Below the pieces are notes generated by a model. That model searched no databases. It was not told where the DNA came from and saw only the letters and a program-made list of their open reading frames with translations. Below are positions 5,180 to 6,346 of a stretch of 6,346 bases of DNA, piece after piece (within the stretch, counting starts at the first letter, position 1; each line of letters opens with the position of its first letter). Source of the stretch: an uncultured Eubacteriales bacterium (GTDB lineage Bacteria; Bacillota; Clostridia; UBA1381; UBA9506); contig CABSKZ010000172.1 of the NCBI GenBank assembly GCA_902478395.1, positions 1 to 6,346 of the forward strand, given 5' to 3'. A program made the position numbers and the translations under genes.

Positions 5180-5863
5180 TTGAAGATATTGATTGTAGAT
5201 GATGAGAAGCTGTTGGTAAAAGGGATAAAGTACAATTTTGAACAGGACGGCTTCACCGTTTTGGCGGCTTACGACGGCGAAGAAGCGATTAAAATGGCAT
5301 ATGACAAAAGCATTGATCTCATTATTTTGGACCTGATGCTCCCGAAAATAGATGGCCTGACGGTCTGTCAGAAAATCCGGGAGTTTTCCAATGTGCCGAT
5401 TGTGATGCTGACAGCCAAGAATGAAGATATGGACAAAATTCTCGGGTTGGAATATGGTGCGGACGATTATCTCACCAAGCCGTTTAATATTCTGGAACTT
5501 AAGGCGCGCGTCAAAGCGGTGCTGCGCCGGATGACCCCAGCGGAAAACCAGGCGAAAGATTCCATCATCAATATCGGCGATATTAAGCTGGACTATAATC
5601 TGCGTCGGGTCACAATCGGAGAAAAGACCATCGACCTGACAGCAAAGGAGTTTGACCTGATTGACCTGTTTGTCTGCAACGCGGGCAAGGTGTATTCGCG
5701 GGAAAATTTGCTGGATATCGTATGGGGTTATGATTATCCCGGCGATGTACGGACGGTGGACGTTCACGTCCGGCGGCTGCGGGAAAAAATAGAACCGAAC
5801 CCTGCGGAACCAATCTATATCCATACAAAATGGGGGGTCGGTTACTATTTTAAAGAAGCTTGA
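5180..5863 (+). CDS. OmpR/PhoB-family two-component response regulator
   Basis: This 227-residue DNA-binding response regulator is phosphorylated by the kinase encoded next to it. The receiver domain (about 1-118) has the acidic pair Asp8-Asp9, the phosphoacceptor Asp51 in LILDLMLPKIDG, Thr78 in MLTAK and Lys100 in YLTKPF, so all key residues are present. A short linker leads to the winged-helix output domain (about 130-226), with LTAKEFDLIDLF, SRENLLDIVWGYDY, the recognition helix RTVDVHVRRLREKIE at 191-205 and the final wing WGVGYYF. It resembles PhoP/WalR-type regulators, but the gene name cannot be fixed. The start is TTG at 5180, giving MKILIVDDE, the usual N-terminus, with AAAGGGG nine bases upstream. 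Its last 17 bases overlap the probable start of the kinase gene. A direct-repeat promoter upstream suggests self-control. Confidence 0.95.
   Translation: MKILIVDDEKLLVKGIKYNFEQDGFTVLAAYDGEEAIKMAYDKSIDLIILDLMLPKIDGLTVCQKIREFSNVPIVMLTAKNEDMDKILGLEYGADDYLTKPFNILELKARVKAVLRRMTPAENQAKDSIINIGDIKLDYNLRRVTIGEKTIDLTAKEFDLIDLFVCNAGKVYSRENLLDIVWGYDYPGDVRTVDVHVRRLREKIEPNPAEPIYIHTKWGVGYYFKEA
5832..5837 (+). promoter_or_regulatory. G6 tract, candidate Shine-Dalgarno of the kinase gene
   Basis: GGGGGG lies inside the response regulator codons for Trp-Gly-Val and ends nine bases before ATT at 5847 in the kinase frame. Spacing is ideal for translation starting at that codon. The tract cannot be a miscount that shifts the regulator, because the regulator frame through it gives the conserved WGVGY ending. 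Confidence 0.4.
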
Positions 5864-6346
5864 TTTTAAGTTCGTCAGTATCCGTTGGAAAATTGTTTCG
5901 ACCTATATTATCATTATTGTTGTAGTGTTGATGGTACTTAGCTCGTTCCTGCTGAGTACACTTTATTCCTATTTGTTTGACCAGAAAAAGGTCGACCTCC
6001 TGACGAGTGCAAATATCGTGGCGAGTATTCTCTCAGAGAACTTTTCGGAGGAATATATCACCAAAAAGCTGCCGCAGATGCCGCTTGAGAAAAATTCGCG
6101 GACCATCGTTGTGGACACCCAGAGCAAGGTCATTTTCGATTCCTACCTGGAAACGAGTCTGAAGGGAAAGACGTTTATCAACTCTGCAATTACCAACGCG
6201 TTGTTGAAAAACGGGAAGGATTCCGCGCAGTATTATAAGGAAAACGGCAGCTGGTTTGTGGATGCCGCTGTTCCTATTATCAAAAATTCGAAACCGGTCG
6301 GCGCGGTCTTTTTGATTGTGTCGGGCGATTCCACGGAACAGCTGAT
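5847..6346 (+). CDS. Sensor histidine kinase, N-terminal part (runs off the window)
   Basis: This is the partner kinase of the preceding response regulator, cut at the right edge after about 166 codons. Visible are a basic N-terminus (KKLDFKFVSIRWK), a strong first membrane segment (about residues 17-40, with TYIIIIVVVLMVLSSFLL), and an extracytoplasmic region. That region resembles the Cache/PAS-like sensors of WalK/PhoR-type kinases, with RTIVVDTQSKVIFDS and a later block WFVDAAVPIIKNSKPVGAVFL. The second membrane segment, HAMP, dimerisation and ATPase domains lie outside. The frame is open from a TAG at 5790, but no ATG, GTG or TTG occurs before GTG 5925, which is inside the membrane segment. 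I place the start at ATT 5847 (MLKKLDFKF), nine bases after GGGGGG; the 5' end is therefore provisional. It overlaps the regulator gene by 17 bases, so the two are cotranscribed and probably translationally coupled. Confidence 0.85.
   Translation, partial: MLKKLDFKFVSIRWKIVSTYIIIIVVVLMVLSSFLLSTLYSYLFDQKKVDLLTSANIVASILSENFSEEYITKKLPQMPLEKNSRTIVVDTQSKVIFDSYLETSLKGKTFINSAITNALLKNGKDSAQYYKENGSWFVDAAVPIIKNSKPVGAVFLIVSGDSTEQL

Noticed and set aside
4607..5824. Long minus-strand open frame (405 codons) across metK and the response regulator, and another (251 codons) at 3871-4626
   Set aside because: Both lie opposite clear, family-typical genes, have no ribosome binding site or recognisable domain, and their residues look like reverse-strand shadows.
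5832..5863. Frameshift joining the regulator to the kinase
   Set aside because: The regulator ends with the normal WGVGYYF wing and a stop at usual length, and these two proteins are normally separate.

Overview
The window looks like a chromosomal segment of a low-to-mid GC Firmicute, most likely from the class Clostridia. The reasons are an RNase J, strong AGGAGG-type ribosome binding sites, GTG and TTG starts, a small ECF sigma factor paired with a zinc-finger anti-sigma factor, and an OmpR-type two-component pair of the PhoP/WalR type. I see no mobile element, tRNA, rRNA or CRISPR array.

Layout. Positions 48-1005 (minus strand) hold a two-gene operon, an ECF sigma factor followed by its probable membrane anti-sigma factor, overlapping by 8 bases. 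Positions 1006-2121 are more than 1.1 kb without a convincing long gene. The left part (1074-1650) is AT-rich with several short palindromes and one doubtful Cys-rich small ORF. The right part (1651-2090) looks like RNA. It has an extended -10 promoter, a 15-bp hairpin, and then about 310 nt that fold into nested and long-range helices with a closing helix 1789-1795/2079-2085. This is the best candidate for an unannotated structured RNA. It may belong to a known clostridial family such as raiA/ARRPOF, which I could not check.

Positions 2122-5863 carry three complete plus-strand genes: RNase J (GTG start), S-adenosylmethionine synthetase metK (ATG at 3938) and an OmpR-family response regulator (TTG start). 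A sensor histidine kinase follows and runs off the right edge. The 151-nt gap before metK has no recognisable SAM-I riboswitch. It does contain nested helices, and a CCUUC element between two identical GAAAGG hexamers, the second of which is the metK Shine-Dalgarno. That is the layout of a translational on/off switch.

How the parts may work together. The left operon is a self-contained envelope-stress type sigma/anti-sigma module with a possible self-recognised promoter. RNase J (mRNA turnover) and MetK (methyl donor supply) are housekeeping enzymes that here appear to have RNA-level control in front of them. The kinase/regulator pair is a standard signalling module with a possible direct-repeat operator at its own promoter. 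The kinase frame has no ATG, GTG or TTG before its first membrane segment. An AUU start behind a G6 Shine-Dalgarno is the simplest reading.
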